Positions 11,466 through 23,103 of a stretch of 64,000 bases of DNA are shown one piece after another. The notes beneath the pieces were generated by a model that had not been told where the DNA came from, did not search any database, and saw only the letters and a list, made by a program, of their open reading frames with translations. The position numbers and the translations under genes are program-made. Positions within the stretch are counted from its first letter, which is position 1, and every line of letters begins with the position of its first letter. The stretch lies in the NCBI GenBank assembly GCA_037176905.1, contig JBBBWG010024112.1, forward strand, positions 1 to 64,000. The letters run 5' to 3'. The stretch is from Azolla pinnata (lineage: Eukaryota; Streptophyta; Polypodiopsida; Salviniales; Salviniaceae).

Positions 11466-11738
11466 CTTGCTCGTCGCTCTGCGTCCTGAAGCGTTCCCCG
11501 CTTCGGGCTTCCAAGTGGGGCAGGGGAAGAACACCCGTGGAATCGCCATAGCCGAAGCCCTTTGGAAGAAGAGCAGAATCGGTAGGTTCCGCTTCCGCGA
11601 AGCTCCGCCTTGGAAGCTCCGCCTGCAGCAGGCATATTCCGCCACGGCTCTGCTCGAGCGTTTCGTTCGTCCTTGTGCAGGGGAAGGGGAAGAGAAGGGG
11701 CCATAGCCAGGAAGGGAGGAGGGGCCGGGGGGGGGGAG

Positions 11739-14700
11739 ATGAAGAGCGATGGCGGGGGCAAGCAGCGGACGGTGGTGGTGGAGGTGTGCAGCGCGAGCAA
11801 TCTGATGCCGAAGGACGGGCAGGGATCGGCGAGCGCGTACGTGGAGGTGGACTTTGACGGGACGAGGAAGAAGACGCGCGTCGTGTCGCGGGAGCTGTCG
11901 CCTGTGTGGAACGAGGCGCTGCGCTTCCCCGTCGCCGATCCGGCGGCGATGGAGCAGGAGGACGTGGAGATCAACGTGTACAACGACAAGGCGCTGAGCA
12001 GGGGCAACTTCCTGGGGCGCGTCCGCATCCCTGCGAGGTCCCTCGCCAAGGAAGGCGAAGAATCCATGGCCGCCTACGCCCTCGACAAGCGCAGCCTCTT
12101 CTCCAACATCAAGGGCGAGATCTTCCTCAAGGCTTACTACACCATCGACGACGGCGCCGCCAAGAAGACGACTAGCAGCAGCAACGGCAACGGAAACGGC
12201 AACGGCAACAGCAATTCCTCTGCGAAAGACGGATCCAAGAGCTCCTCTAACGGCGTTCTTGATGTCAAGCAGCAGCAGCAAGCCTCGGGCTTTGGTGAAG
12301 ACGGTAGCATCAAGAAAGGCATGGTGAGCAGCTCTACGCAGATCGTTAGCTATGCGCAGCAGCAAGGCTCCGAAGCCAAGAAAGTCCAGCAGCAGGTGCC
12401 TCAGGGAGGCTTCCACCATGGCTATCCTCAGCATCAGCATCAGCATCAGCAGCAGCAGCAGCAGCAGCACCATAGCTACAACCTCCCTGCTCATCAGGCT
12501 ATGGCTATGGGGAAAGGAGGAGCTTCGAATCACAACAGCAACAGCAACAGCAACAACAACAACAACAACAACAACAACTACAGTAGCTATGTGAACCATA
12601 GCCACAGCATGAATCCCCACGATTTCAGCCTCAAGGAGACGCATCCGCGGCTCGCCGCGACCGCGAAGCGATCGGCGATGCTCCACGGCGAGCGCAGCAG
12701 CACCTACGGCCTCGTGGAGAGGATGGAGTACCTGTACGTGAAGGTCGTGAAGGCCAAGGGCCTCTCCTCCAAAGACATCGCAGGCAGCTCCGATCCGTAT
12801 GTTCAGATCAAGGTCGGGAACCTGACCGCGAGGACCAAGGTCGTGGACAAGTCGCTGAGCCCCGAGTGGAACCAGGTCTTCGCATTCGGCAAGGAGAAAT
12901 TCCAAGCCCCGCTGCTGGAGCTCACGGTGAGGGACAAGGATTCGATCAAGGACGACTTCCTCGGCTTCGTCTCCTTCGAGATCTCCGAAGTCCCGACTCG
13001 CGTGCCCCCCGACAGCCCTCTGGCCCCTCAGTGGTACAGATTGGAAGGCAAGAAGGGCGGCAACGCGAGCATCGGCGAGATCATGGTCTCGGTCTGGCGA
13101 GGCACTCAAGCCGACGAAGCGTTCCCCGAAGCCTGGCAATCCGATTCGCATGGCCACGCGGCTGCGAAATCGAAGGTCTATCTTTCCCCCAAGCTGTGGT
13201 ACCTGCGCGTGAACGTGATCGAAGCGCAGGACCTCTTGCTGCCCGGCGACAAGAATCGGCTCCCCGAGATCAGGGTCAAGGCCCAGTTAGGGTTTCAGGT
13301 GTTGGGCACTCGGCCGTCGCCGAGCCGCTCGCCGAGCCCTCTGTGGAACGAGGACCTCGTCTTTGTGGCCGCAGAGCCGTTCGAAGACTTGCTGGTTCTC
13401 ACCGTCGAAGATCGCGTCTCCCAGAACAAGGATCTGATCGTCGGCAGGGTGCAGATCCCCGTGGTTTCGGTCGAGAGGCGCGTCGATCATCGCCAGGTAA
13501 CGTCGCGATGGTACAACCTCGAGAAGCAAAACATGCAGGAGAAGCAAATCAACGACGGATCCGGGAACCAGAACAACAACAGCAACAACAGCAACAGCAA
13601 TCAACAGGGCAAAGGGAAAGATGGGGGCAAGTTCATGAGCAGAATCCATCTCCGCGTGTGCCTGGATGGGGGCTACCACGTGCTCGATGAATCCGCGCAT
13701 TATAGCAGCGACATGAGGCCGAGCGCGAAGCAGATCTGCAAGCCCGCGATCGGAACGCTGGAGCTCGGCATTCTGGGTGGGCATGGCCTTCTGCCGATGA
13801 AAATCAAGGAGGGCCGAGGCACCACCGACGCGTATGTGGTAGCAAAGTACGGCGAGAAGTGGGTCCGGAGCCGAACCATCGTCGACAGCTTCATGCCGCG
13901 GTGGAACGAACAGTACACATGGGATGTCTACGATCCATGCACCGTCTTGACCGTGGCTGTGTTCGACAACGCGCATCTGAGCTCCAACGGAGACCAGAGG
14001 CCCGGGGCTGGGCCCCGAGACGGCCGGATCGGGAAGGTCCGCATTCGCCTCTCGACGCTGGAGAGCGATCGCGTCTACACGCACTCGTACCCTCTCCTCA
14101 TCCTGCAGCAGAGCGGCGTGAAGAAGATGGGCGAGCTCGAGCTCGCGCTCCGCTTCTCGCCTTCCTCGGCGATGAACGTGCTGTGCTGCTACACGAGGCC
14201 GCTGCTGCCGAAGATGCATTACCTGCATCCCCTCCATGTGGGTCAGCTGGAAGTGCTGAGGAATCACGCGATGAGGATCGTGGCTGCGAGATTGATGCGG
14301 ACGGAGCCGCCGTTCAGGGCCGAAGTGGTCCAGTACATGCTCGACGTCGACAGCAACCTGTGGAGCATGCGCAAGAGCAAGGCGAACTGGTTCAGGATCT
14401 TGGGCGTCCTCTCGGGCATGATCGGGGTCACGAAATGGCTTCACGACGTGTGCCAATGGAAGAACCCCGTCACCTCCGTGCTCGTGCACTTCCTGTATGT
14501 GATCCTCATCTGGTACCCGGAGCTCATACTGCCCACCGTCTTCCTCTACATGTTCCTCATCGGGGTTTGGCACTACCGGTTCCGGCCGAGGAACCCCTCG
14601 CACATGGACCCGAGGCTGTCGCATGCCGACGTAACCGATCCCGATGAGCTCGACGAGGAGTTCGATCCCATCCCGAGCTCGAAAGCGCACGACGTTGTGA

Positions 14701-14999
14701 GGGCTAGGTACGACCGATTGAGGGCTGTTAGCGGGCGGATCCAGACCGTGATGGGCGACCTCGCGACGCAAGGCGAGAGGATCCATGGCCTCTTGTCGTG
14801 GCGGGATCCGAGGGCCACTGCCATGTTTGTGTTCTTCTGCTTCGTCGCCGCCGTTCTGCTCTACGTCACGCCGTTCCGCGTGTTTGCAGTCCTCTACGGC
14901 TTCTACCTGCTTCGCCATCCCCGCTTCCGCGAGAAGGTCCCCGGCGTCCACATGAACTTCTTCCGCCGCCTCCCTGCTCTCTCCGATTGCATGCTTTGA
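11739..14999 (+). CDS. Multiple C2 domain and transmembrane region protein (MCTP), QUIRKY-like
   Basis: A single exon of 1086 codons plus stop, about the length of Arabidopsis QUIRKY. I chose the ATG at 11739 (MKSDGGGKQRTVVVEVCSAS) because C2A starts right after it; the frame is open further upstream, but that part is low-complexity. Layout: C2A at about 10-130; a linker (about 140-310) rich in Q, N and S; C2B from about 327 (YLYVKVVKAKGLSSKD, SSDPYVQIKVG); C2C from about 485 (KLWYLRVNVIEAQDL); C2D from about 672 (LELGILGGHGLLPMK, DAYVVAKYGEKWVR); a C-terminal PRT_C region with two hydrophobic segments at about 912-947 and 1027-1058, ending FFRRLPALSDCML. Known MCTPs are ER-anchored and tether ER to plasma membrane at plasmodesmata, acting in signalling and florigen transport. 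QUIRKY versus FTIP subgroup is inferred from four C2 domains. Confidence 0.95.
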   Translation: MKSDGGGKQRTVVVEVCSASNLMPKDGQGSASAYVEVDFDGTRKKTRVVSRELSPVWNEALRFPVADPAAMEQEDVEINVYNDKALSRGNFLGRVRIPARSLAKEGEESMAAYALDKRSLFSNIKGEIFLKAYYTIDDGAAKKTTSSSNGNGNGNGNSNSSAKDGSKSSSNGVLDVKQQQQASGFGEDGSIKKGMVSSSTQIVSYAQQQGSEAKKVQQQVPQGGFHHGYPQHQHQHQQQQQQQHHSYNLPAHQAMAMGKGGASNHNSNSNSNNNNNNNNNYSSYVNHSHSMNPHDFSLKETHPRLAATAKRSAMLHGERSSTYGLVERMEYLYVKVVKAKGLSSKDIAGSSDPYVQIKVGNLTARTKVVDKSLSPEWNQVFAFGKEKFQAPLLELTVRDKDSIKDDFLGFVSFEISEVPTRVPPDSPLAPQWYRLEGKKGGNASIGEIMVSVWRGTQADEAFPEAWQSDSHGHAAAKSKVYLSPKLWYLRVNVIEAQDLLLPGDKNRLPEIRVKAQLGFQVLGTRPSPSRSPSPLWNEDLVFVAAEPFEDLLVLTVEDRVSQNKDLIVGRVQIPVVSVERRVDHRQVTSRWYNLEKQNMQEKQINDGSGNQNNNSNNSNSNQQGKGKDGGKFMSRIHLRVCLDGGYHVLDESAHYSSDMRPSAKQICKPAIGTLELGILGGHGLLPMKIKEGRGTTDAYVVAKYGEKWVRSRTIVDSFMPRWNEQYTWDVYDPCTVLTVAVFDNAHLSSNGDQRPGAGPRDGRIGKVRIRLSTLESDRVYTHSYPLLILQQSGVKKMGELELALRFSPSSAMNVLCCYTRPLLPKMHYLHPLHVGQLEVLRNHAMRIVAARLMRTEPPFRAEVVQYMLDVDSNLWSMRKSKANWFRILGVLSGMIGVTKWLHDVCQWKNPVTSVLVHFLYVILIWYPELILPTVFLYMFLIGVWHYRFRPRNPSHMDPRLSHADVTDPDELDEEFDPIPSSKAHDVVRARYDRLRAVSGRIQTVMGDLATQGERIHGLLSWRDPRATAMFVFFCFVAAVLLYVTPFRVFAVLYGFYLLRHPRFREKVPGVHMNFFRRLPALSDCML

Positions 15000-15639
15000 A
15001 GACAACCGAACCCTAAAACCCCCCAAACCCTAAACTGAATGCAATCTACCGGCGAAACTGAGCTGCTTTCTTCTTCTTCTTCTTCTTTCTGGCCATGGCA
15101 GCTCCACTTGGATGATGATGATGCCTTCTTTCCCCTCCCTTCTTCCTCGTATGCCCCAAAGCTTCATTCGGGTGAAGATTTTTGTTGCAGCCCTTAGATT
15201 TTGATGTTGGGTACATCCCCCCCCCCCCCCTTTCTCTATCAATTTTTGGGTGAAAAGATTTTTGGGCTCCCGGGTTTTATTTTTGGGTAGCAGAAATCCA
15301 CATTATGTAAAGTCATCTCTCTCTCTCTATATATATCCTTTGATATAGTAGTTGAAATCCGGAAGTGGCGTTTCGAAATCCCGCATCTTCCTTGTGCGCT
15401 TGCTGGCTGGCTGCCTGGCTGAGCTGCTGCTTCATCGTTCACCACGAGCCATGCAACGGTTGTGGTAGCCAAGTATGTAAGGAAAACTTGCTTGAGCTCA
15501 TTTTGTAGCTTCTGAGCTTAATGTAGAAATATTAGATATTATGGCCTAATTTCAGTGACAACTCAAATATCGATGGAATTCTGGTATAGACTGTGCAGTT
15601 ATGGTGGTACCATAAGAGCAGGTGAGTTTCAAATATCTC

Positions 15640-16020
15640 GGATTCATCGTTTCGAGCTCAAAATGGTGAACGATTGTTAAACGTCTCTGCGTCATCATTT
15701 GAGCTCATTTTGTTGTAGCTGCTGAACTTGGTGAAATGGTAATGAATTTCATCTTATACCTCTGATTCATCATTTTGAGCTCATTTTGTTGTAGCTGCTG
15801 GCTGACCTTGGTGAAATGGTAATGAATTTCATCATATACCTCTGATTCATCATTTTGAGCTCATTGTGTAGCCGCTGAATGAACTAAAAATGAAATGGTG
15901 AACGAATTTGAATTTAAATATCTCGGATTCATCATTTGAGCTCATTTTGTACAGCTGCTGAACTTGAAGAAACGGTAAACGAATTTCAAATATCTCTGAT
16001 TCATCCCGAGCTCTACAACA
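15640..16020. repeat. Minisatellite, unit about 71-81 bp
   Basis: Units starting TTTGAGCTCATTTTGT begin at about 15698, 15774, 15854 and 15935, each followed by a GCTGAACTTG-like part, GAAATGGTAA and CTGATTCATCA. Degenerate copies lie on both sides (from about 15490 to 16075). It is noncoding. Confidence 0.85.
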
Positions 16021-16702
16021 CAGCTAAAGTGTGTGGCGGGGAGCTCATTCTGCAGCTGCTAAACTTCAATGAAATGAATCTCAATCAGCTCTGAATGTCA
16101 GCAAAATCAAGAGGAGAATGAAGAAAGAAAGATGTCAGTGCAATGCTGGCGTGCTTTTATCGATGGAATTCGGATACAAACAGTGAAATGAATGAAGCTG
16201 TGACCAGAATGAATCGTGTTCCTCGCTTCGAAGCAGCGAAATTACAGGCTGAGAGAATGGATGGATTTTTTTACAGCTTGCTTCATGTGTTGCTACAGCT
16301 CCAATGCAGTGAATGATTCCCAAAAATCCTGCCATATTTTTGTGTTTCGTGTCGGTTTTCGAAATCTGATCTGACCTGATCCTTTTTTTTTCTTTCCCCC
16401 TGTTTGCTGGCCAAGCCAAAGCAAAGCAAAGCATATGATGAATCATGGCACAAGTGTTGCTTGTACCAAGAAAAGAAATCCTTTGGCAATGATGTCGAGA
16501 GATTCCCTCCGAATTCGAAAAACGGGGATCGGTCGACCGCCTCAGCGATCGTTACGAGGAAAACATGCAGCGAGAAGCGTTGAATTGCGATTCCTTGATT
16601 GTTCCGCCTCTATCGAGAGCCGTGAATTCGATCTGTTCGTGACGGAGCTGGCTTGAGAGAAGGGCTTTTATCATCGTCTGTATGTAAGCAGACGCTTCTT
16701 CG

Positions 16703-16837
16703 AGTCCGCTGATATGGAGCGTAAGATGGATGCGTATGATCTCTGCTAGTCCGCTGACATGGAGCGTAAGATGGATATGTATGATCTCTGCCAGTCCGCT
16801 GACATGGAGCGTAAGCTGGATACGTATGATCTCCGCT
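16703..16837. repeat. 45-bp minisatellite, three copies
   Basis: Three head-to-tail copies starting AGTCCGCTGA at 16703, 16748 and 16793, each containing ATGGAGCGTAAG and GTATGATCTC, with few differences. 45 is a multiple of three, so frames stay open through it; I see no other sign of coding. Confidence 0.9.
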
Positions 16838-18670
16838 CTGCTGCCACCATTTGTACATATGTTTAGTGGAGTTTTATTCAATAGTCGAATTGTTCTTTTG
16901 TTGGCCAAGACCTCGGGGCTTGTTTGCAAAGCGCCCGATCAATCCCAGGTGCTGCAAACTAGCCGACCTTCCAATTGCCAGCATTTCTCGTGGTGTGGAA
17001 CAATGATAAATTCCGGACGAAAATTGGACTCGGTGCATCCTAGCAAGCCGCCTTTTTCTCGTCAATCTTTGGTCGACTAGGAGTTTTTATCAGGTGAGAG
17101 GACCAAGACGCATAACTCTCTTTCGTGTGCCAATCAAAATACACATACATTGGAGTCATGCGAGAATTCGCTCACTATACCCCACGACATCCAATCTGAT
17201 GAATTTAAAGTCACGACATCTGATAAATTAAAAAGCCATACTGTTGGCCAGGTGCATACATTGATGTCTTCATACGATCCCTTGTGTCAGGTGGTCTTCG
17301 TTATCGATCGGGGGAGCAACTGTGAGACGCAAAACTCGTCGGTTGTTCCGGGCAAACATCTGAACAACTCAGGTTGCCCAGGGCCCTTCTGAACAAAGTT
17401 GAAAACCGCATCCTCCTCTTCAGAAATCCGGATGAAAGACGCAAAAACAGAGCCCGATTACGGCGCACGGTAAATGATCTCAAGACTCAAAACAAAGAGA
17501 TGAGATCAAGCACTTGGGCAAATTCAAAGAAGATTGGATTGGTTAACTGTGGTTTTAGGGGAAAATATGATACAAGTTGGAGGGGCATGGTTTTGCAAAT
17601 AGGGTAAATTTGGGAGGGGTATTCTGAGCAATTTCTGAATGTTTGGGAGGAGCAAATTTGTGTTTTTTGCCTGTGCTTTTGCTTCCTACTGTCACGCTTT
17701 GCGGTGGAAGATCGAGCGGAGCAGGTACGCTTCTTGCCCTCCCAGTGCGTGTTCCCTTTTCGAATTCGTCGTTGATTTGCATCTGCTGACTCCCCCGAGA
17801 AATCGAAAGAGCTCGCTTTTCATCCGCGTTTTCGTTGTGGTTGAAACGTTGGCGCCGTTTAAGACCGCGTTTGTTCGATGAGGAGTTTTTTGTTCCGTGA
17901 GGTGAAATGCGGAAGCTCCGTGCACTTTCGATGCCAGCGTAGATATTTTTAGACGCGCCAGAAAAAGATCCTGTAAGGGGCAGCTTGTTGCTGAAATTCC
18001 TACTTTTTTCCAGGAAAATGAGCTGTTTTGAGGGACGTAGGTGATTCTTACTTCGTCACCATTTTGAAGAGACGAGTGAATTTAGATTTAGGCCAGTGAT
18101 TATAGAAATGAATGGTTGGCATTGATTCAAAACTGATGTGGAGGTGGATGTGACATCTGAGTTTTATTCAATTGCGTGGCATGTAGTCCAGGAAAATTGT
18201 GATATGAGAGAAAAAAGCAATGAATCGGGTTCGACGGAGCAATCTGATTTTGGCTTTTGGTCATTGATTAATTGCTATCTGGAAGGTACAGAGATAGAAT
18301 TAACACCACCAATCCTTCGTTGGCATCTGTTTTGCTAACAATTGCCTCAAAGACAAAGACCAAGTTAAAGATTCCCTCAAACTTTTACATTCTAACATAA
18401 AGTTTAAAATTGGGCTTTGTACATATTCCTCTCAGGGTTCTATACACAAACAAATATATATGTAACATATCTGCTCTAAAACAACACTCTGTCTTTTTAG
18501 GGCATTCTATCTAGAGAGAGCGTTGTTTAGGGTTCTATTAGCCCTTATTGGACAACCAAATGTGCTTATAAAATTAATCTTTTGTATGTTTACATACAAG
18601 TGCACTCACATAAAATTTTATTCATAGCACAATCAAGTTTATGTCATTAAATTTGGTATGTAACTCGCAG

Positions 18671-21600
18671 ATGGATGCCCTCAAAGCATCTGGGAATGAA
18701 GCTGTTCGACAAGGAAATTACTCCTCTGCAATTGACTTTTACAGACAGGCCATCAGCTCAGCAGATGAGAGCAAAGTGGACGACATTGTTGCTTTGCATA
18801 GTAATTGTTCATTTGCGCACCTCAAGCTTGGAGAATTTTCACAGGTGAGCATTATGCATATGAAATATATTATTTAGGTGAAAATCTGAAACGCTTCTGT
18901 GCTTTTGGGTTTTAAGTTGTACATACTCCTAAGTCAGTAATAACCTTATCCTGAGCAATTATATATGTGTCTTGACATTTTATAGTCAAATCACGTCCTT
19001 TATTTTCGCAATTATATTTCTGCTCCAGCAAATATATTCCTTTCGTTCTTTTATCTCTCTTTGGAGACTGACAAAGGGTAATTAGGAAGATAATACAAAT
19101 GTTGGGACATGTTCAAGATAAAGAAAGCTAGGGTTAGTTTGGAGGTTTTACTTTGATAAGCTGAGTTCTTATGATGTTTCCAAAACCACCCTTTGAATCT
19201 GCAGGCGCTTGAGGAAGCAAATAAATGTATAGCATTAAAGCCAGATTGGAGCAAGGTATTTAACTTTATGTAGAAAAGTTTCTTGAGAATATTTACATGT
19301 ATGGTGAAAAATATGTAAAACGTTTTGGCTTTTGCCCCTTGTTTGCAAAAAAATGGAACTTTTTTTTTATTGGATTTATTTCTATAGTGCTGTATTTTTC
19401 TTTTATTCTTATGCTGTAGTAAAATCATGAACAGTAGTTATCATGTGTGTTCTTATGCAAAAGTCCCAGTAATTATAAGCATGGTCACTCGTTTATGCTT
19501 ATGTATAATATATTTTAAATGTAGTAAAAAAAAGTAAATTATGCTTATGTATGATATATTTTAAATGTAGAGGTTCAAATCTCTGACTATATTATCTTGG
19601 TAAAAAGATTATCTAAGCTCAAAATAGTAGAAATCATTTCAGTTCAAAATCTACTGACGCAATGAAATATTGCACCTTTTCTTAAATCTCTCAAGCTTGA
19701 AGACGCAGTGAAATTATATAGTAGTTGATTGTGATTTGTTTCCTGTTCTGCTACTTATTTTGGTTGTATGTAAGCATCATTTCCACAGGTTATGGTTCAT
19801 TTATGATTGTCCTTTTATCTATTAACGCACCAGGTTTTGATTTTGTCTATTTTACTTTTCTGTCTTGTTCATTTTTTTAAATGAAATCTTTGTTTCTAGG
19901 GCCACTTCAGATGTGCTGAAGCATATTTTTCTCTGCGAGATTATGAAAATGCTGAGAAATCATATGAAAAAGCTTTGAGATTGGTGAGTATCTTCACTTC
20001 ATTTTTTTCAAGCGCCATGAGTAATGTTCTTCGGTACAATATAACGTTCATTGAGTTTATTTCATAATTTGGTCAACATTCTCAGTCTCCAGATGATCAG
20101 ACTATTAAAAGGCGCATCTTCTTGACCCGTGAATCATTAGATGGCTTTTACTTTCGTCAGGTACATTTTACGTTTTCTACTTTCTTCTTCTCTGGTTACT
20201 GGGCATGCTATATGCTTAATACTTTGTGTCAATTCTCGATACAGCTGTTTCCAGGTCGTGACTTTTGTCTGGACCCTTCTGATATCATAGAGAGACAGGT
20301 TTTTGCTTCAAACTACTGTCTTTCTAGATGGATTGCTAAATGCTTAGCTAAATTAAGACAAAGTTACCTTTTTGGCACATGATTAGCTTGTGTGCTTGTG
20401 GATTATGGAATATGGGATTTCATTTATGTTTATATGTGCTGGTCATCAAAAGTTTATGGAATGGTAATGGATATAAATGAGGTCAATGATCCACTCTTAG
20501 CTCGATTTTGACAGCAATTGATTAAGAATAGCCACCATTGGCCAAATATTGTTTTTAAGTACACATGCGCACATAATTTCCAATCCAGTATTAGATATAG
20601 TTCCAGCAATTTCTTTGTAAATGAAGAAACTTATCCCACGGCTCTTTCTCAGATTTTTAGCAGTGCGGAACAGATGAAGAATTTCGTGTATCTTGTAGGA
20701 GATGCCAAAACACGCGAAGCAGTGGTGGTAGATGCAGCATGGGATGTCAAGGCATGTTCTTCTGTACCATCCTTTGGTGGGAATAATATATTATTACTTA
20801 AAATGGTTGTTCGAGAAACTTGAAAAGGTCGTTATCGTTGTATTTATTGTATTGCAATGTAGAGTAGCTATCCCTGACGATAGTTTTTGATTTTGAACAG
20901 GGGATCCGAAAGTTTGCTGCTCAGGACTCCATCAATATAGTAAGCATATATTGCTTGCAATGATTAGATGCTCCTTCAGAGATCTCATTACTCAAAATCT
21001 GAACAGGTAGGAGCTGTTGTAACACACTATCATTTCGATCATACTGGGGGTACACCACCCCCACCATTTGATGCATTGGGAATCAAAGTTCCTGGTGTAC
21101 GTGAATTTGCAACAGAAGGGAATGTTCCTGTAAGGTTTATGCAAAAATGAGCTGTGTATGGCTTATGCCAATATGAATGGTTGAGTAAAAGAGAATCGAG
21201 TGCATTTTAGCCTTACTAATTATTCGCTCAAATTTCATCGTAGATATACATCAATAAGCTGGATGCTGCTAGTGTGACGAAGAACAATGGTGTTCCGAGC
21301 AATGTCATCACAGAACTTGAAGTAATTTGACTCACATATTTTCTGGATGCCTTATGTAGAATCAAGGATATGGTTAGCATGCAGAACTTGATCTGTGAAG
21401 CATACCTAATCATGTTGTTATTAACAGGACTCAGCTACCATCTCTGTAGGTTCTGTAAAGCTACAGTTTATTCACACTCCTGGGCATACTCCTGGAAGTC
21501 AATGCATACTTATTTCACGGTAATGATCATAAAACCAAAGAATATCAGTCTTCATAGAAGACATAAAATTCTCGTCCTTTTTATCAAATCTGACCTGTCA

Positions 21601-23103
21601 CCCAGAAACGTTTGGATGAAAATACTCTTGATCTCATTTTCCTGTTTTTTATGAATCTCGTCAATGCCGTCTGATTCTGATGAATTACTTCAAAATTTAA
21701 AAAGGCACCTTGAGCTGGTTAAAAAGCCTCCAGAGTGGTGCTTTTCTCTCCGCCAATCATTGTTTTAACTTTATTATTATTGTATTCCTATGCTTTTATG
21801 GTTTAAATGTTCTAATAAGCTATACTTATTTGTTTTATGTTCTTCACTAACTTATTTGTTTTAAGTTTTGCAGACCTTCTCAAGATTATTTGCTTTCTGG
21901 GGATACACTATTTATTGGAAGGTGAGAATACAAGTTTTGTATGCACAACAAAATAAAGGTTTTTTAATGTCCATTAAAATCCTCAAATGAGATGGATGTA
22001 CAAAAATTTAACAGGATCAGAAAATGTACAAGAAGGATAGCAACGGAATGTGAGATGCTTATGTCATCCTGTAGTTACCATAGTGACTTGAACCAACCCC
22101 AAACCTGTGTGCCAGGATAGAAGAAGGATAGCAACAGAATGTGAGATTCTTATGTCATCTGGTTAGGATAGTGAAGTGAACCGATCTCGAAAGTTTCTCA
22201 AATTCATCCAGTAGTAATGTAAGGGTGCTGTATGGGTGGGCATTTTCTCGGGGGCTAGCAATGGTATGTAGCAGCCCACACCTGCTGTAGGCTCGTTCCT
22301 GTCATACATATTTGTCAATACTAAAGGAACTCAGACTTGCGACAATGGTCTCTGTTACATGAGCTAGGACGTGTAATGTCTGAGTACTGTATTTCTCACT
22401 ACACAAAGGGGCATATTAGTATCACCGGAATTAGAGTCTTCCACATCCAACTCATCTATTTGATAACCGTCCTTGGGCCTAGGAACGTTATGGACCCATT
22501 TTCTCACTCAATAGGCCTCCTCAAGCCCGCAAATGCCCTGCAGATTGGCACTAACTCTCTCACCTTCTGCATTTATGGCCCACTATGAGCATCGTTGTTG
22601 GGATAATCATTGGTTTTACCGAGAACCCAAATGTTCATTCATGTGCTCAAATCGATGTTCTTCATGGCCAACAGTACAAAATCGTGGGATTTGAATTCAG
22701 TAATAAGTTGCCGTTATGGCACAGCATCACTAGCTATGATGGGCTATGAAACCAATGATGATTTATTACGTTTTTGACAGTTGTGGGAGGCTAGATTTGC
22801 CAGACTGTGATGCGAAAGCAATGTATGTAAGCTTACAAAAGAAGCTCGCGAGCCTAGCTGACAGTACCCGGTGCTTCCCAAACCTGCAAATTTCGGAAGT
22901 GCATACTTCCTATTCCTACTACTCAATGTCAAACGTGATTTTTTTCCGATATTTATTCTTCTTATGTTTTGTTTTGTTTGAGAACCAGGGTGTATCCAGG
23001 TCATGACTATGGAGGCCCTTATACAACGATCGGACACGAAAGGACGAGAGGATTGCTTAGGCCAATTTCAGAGAGGGATTGGTTGCAACAGCATCGAATG
23101 TGA
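18671..23103 (+). CDS. TPR-metallo-beta-lactamase fusion protein (glyoxalase II-like hydrolase fold)
   Basis: Thirteen exons: 18671-18844, 19205-19255, 19900-19983, 20086-20160, 20245-20298, 20653-20751, 20901-20939, 21007-21129, 21244-21321, 21428-21519, 21874-21921, 22781-22870 and 22989-23103. They total 1122 nt (373 aa) and every junction is in phase. Residues 1 to about 105 are TPR-like (ASGNEAVRQGNYSSAIDFYR, LHSNCSFAHLKLGEFSQALE, YENAEKSYEKAL). From about 125 a metallo-beta-lactamase domain follows: LFPGRDFC, MKNFVYLVGD, VVVDAAWDV, the metal motif THYHFDHTGG, HTPGHTPGS, SGDTLF and YPGHDYGG, so all expected metal ligands are present. The fold serves thioester and sulfur-substrate hydrolases or oxygenases; the substrate is unknown. 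The first ATG directly follows an AG, so an upstream exon is possible. No targeting peptide is seen. The intron after 20751 starts with GC. Confidence 0.88.
22020..22165. repeat. Imperfect direct repeat inside an intron
   Basis: AAGAAGGATAGCAACGGAAT with GTGAGATGCTTATGTCATC recurs about 92 bp later with few changes (first copy about 22030-22068, second about 22122-22160). It lies in the long intron 21922-22780 of the TPR-MBL gene, whose remaining sequence (about 22.2-22.7 kb) looks like an inserted repeat I cannot classify. Confidence 0.6.

Larger units (their letters stand above)
15000..18670. other. Gene-free stretch between MCTP and the TPR-MBL gene
   Basis: It begins with the MCTP 3' UTR region (AACCCTAA-type motifs at 15009-15032, CTT repeats at about 15069-15087, a run of C near 15219). 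It then holds the GAGCTCATTTTGT minisatellite and a 45-bp triplicate. The remaining open frames are short and unrecognised. The 5' exon or UTR of the next gene may lie within the last kilobase. Confidence 0.5.

Noticed and set aside
11292-13157. 621-codon minus-strand open frame opposite MCTP
   Set aside because: It is a shadow of the GC-rich MCTP coding strand. It starts in the CTT leader repeat and has Val/Leu/His runs from reversed CAG and AAC tracts.
13287-15026. 579-codon minus-strand open frame opposite MCTP
   Set aside because: A second shadow of the same gene caused by high third-position GC; no family features.
15490-16837. CRISPR-like array
   Set aside because: Direct repeats without conserved short repeat plus unique spacer structure, in a plant nuclear context; they are minisatellites.
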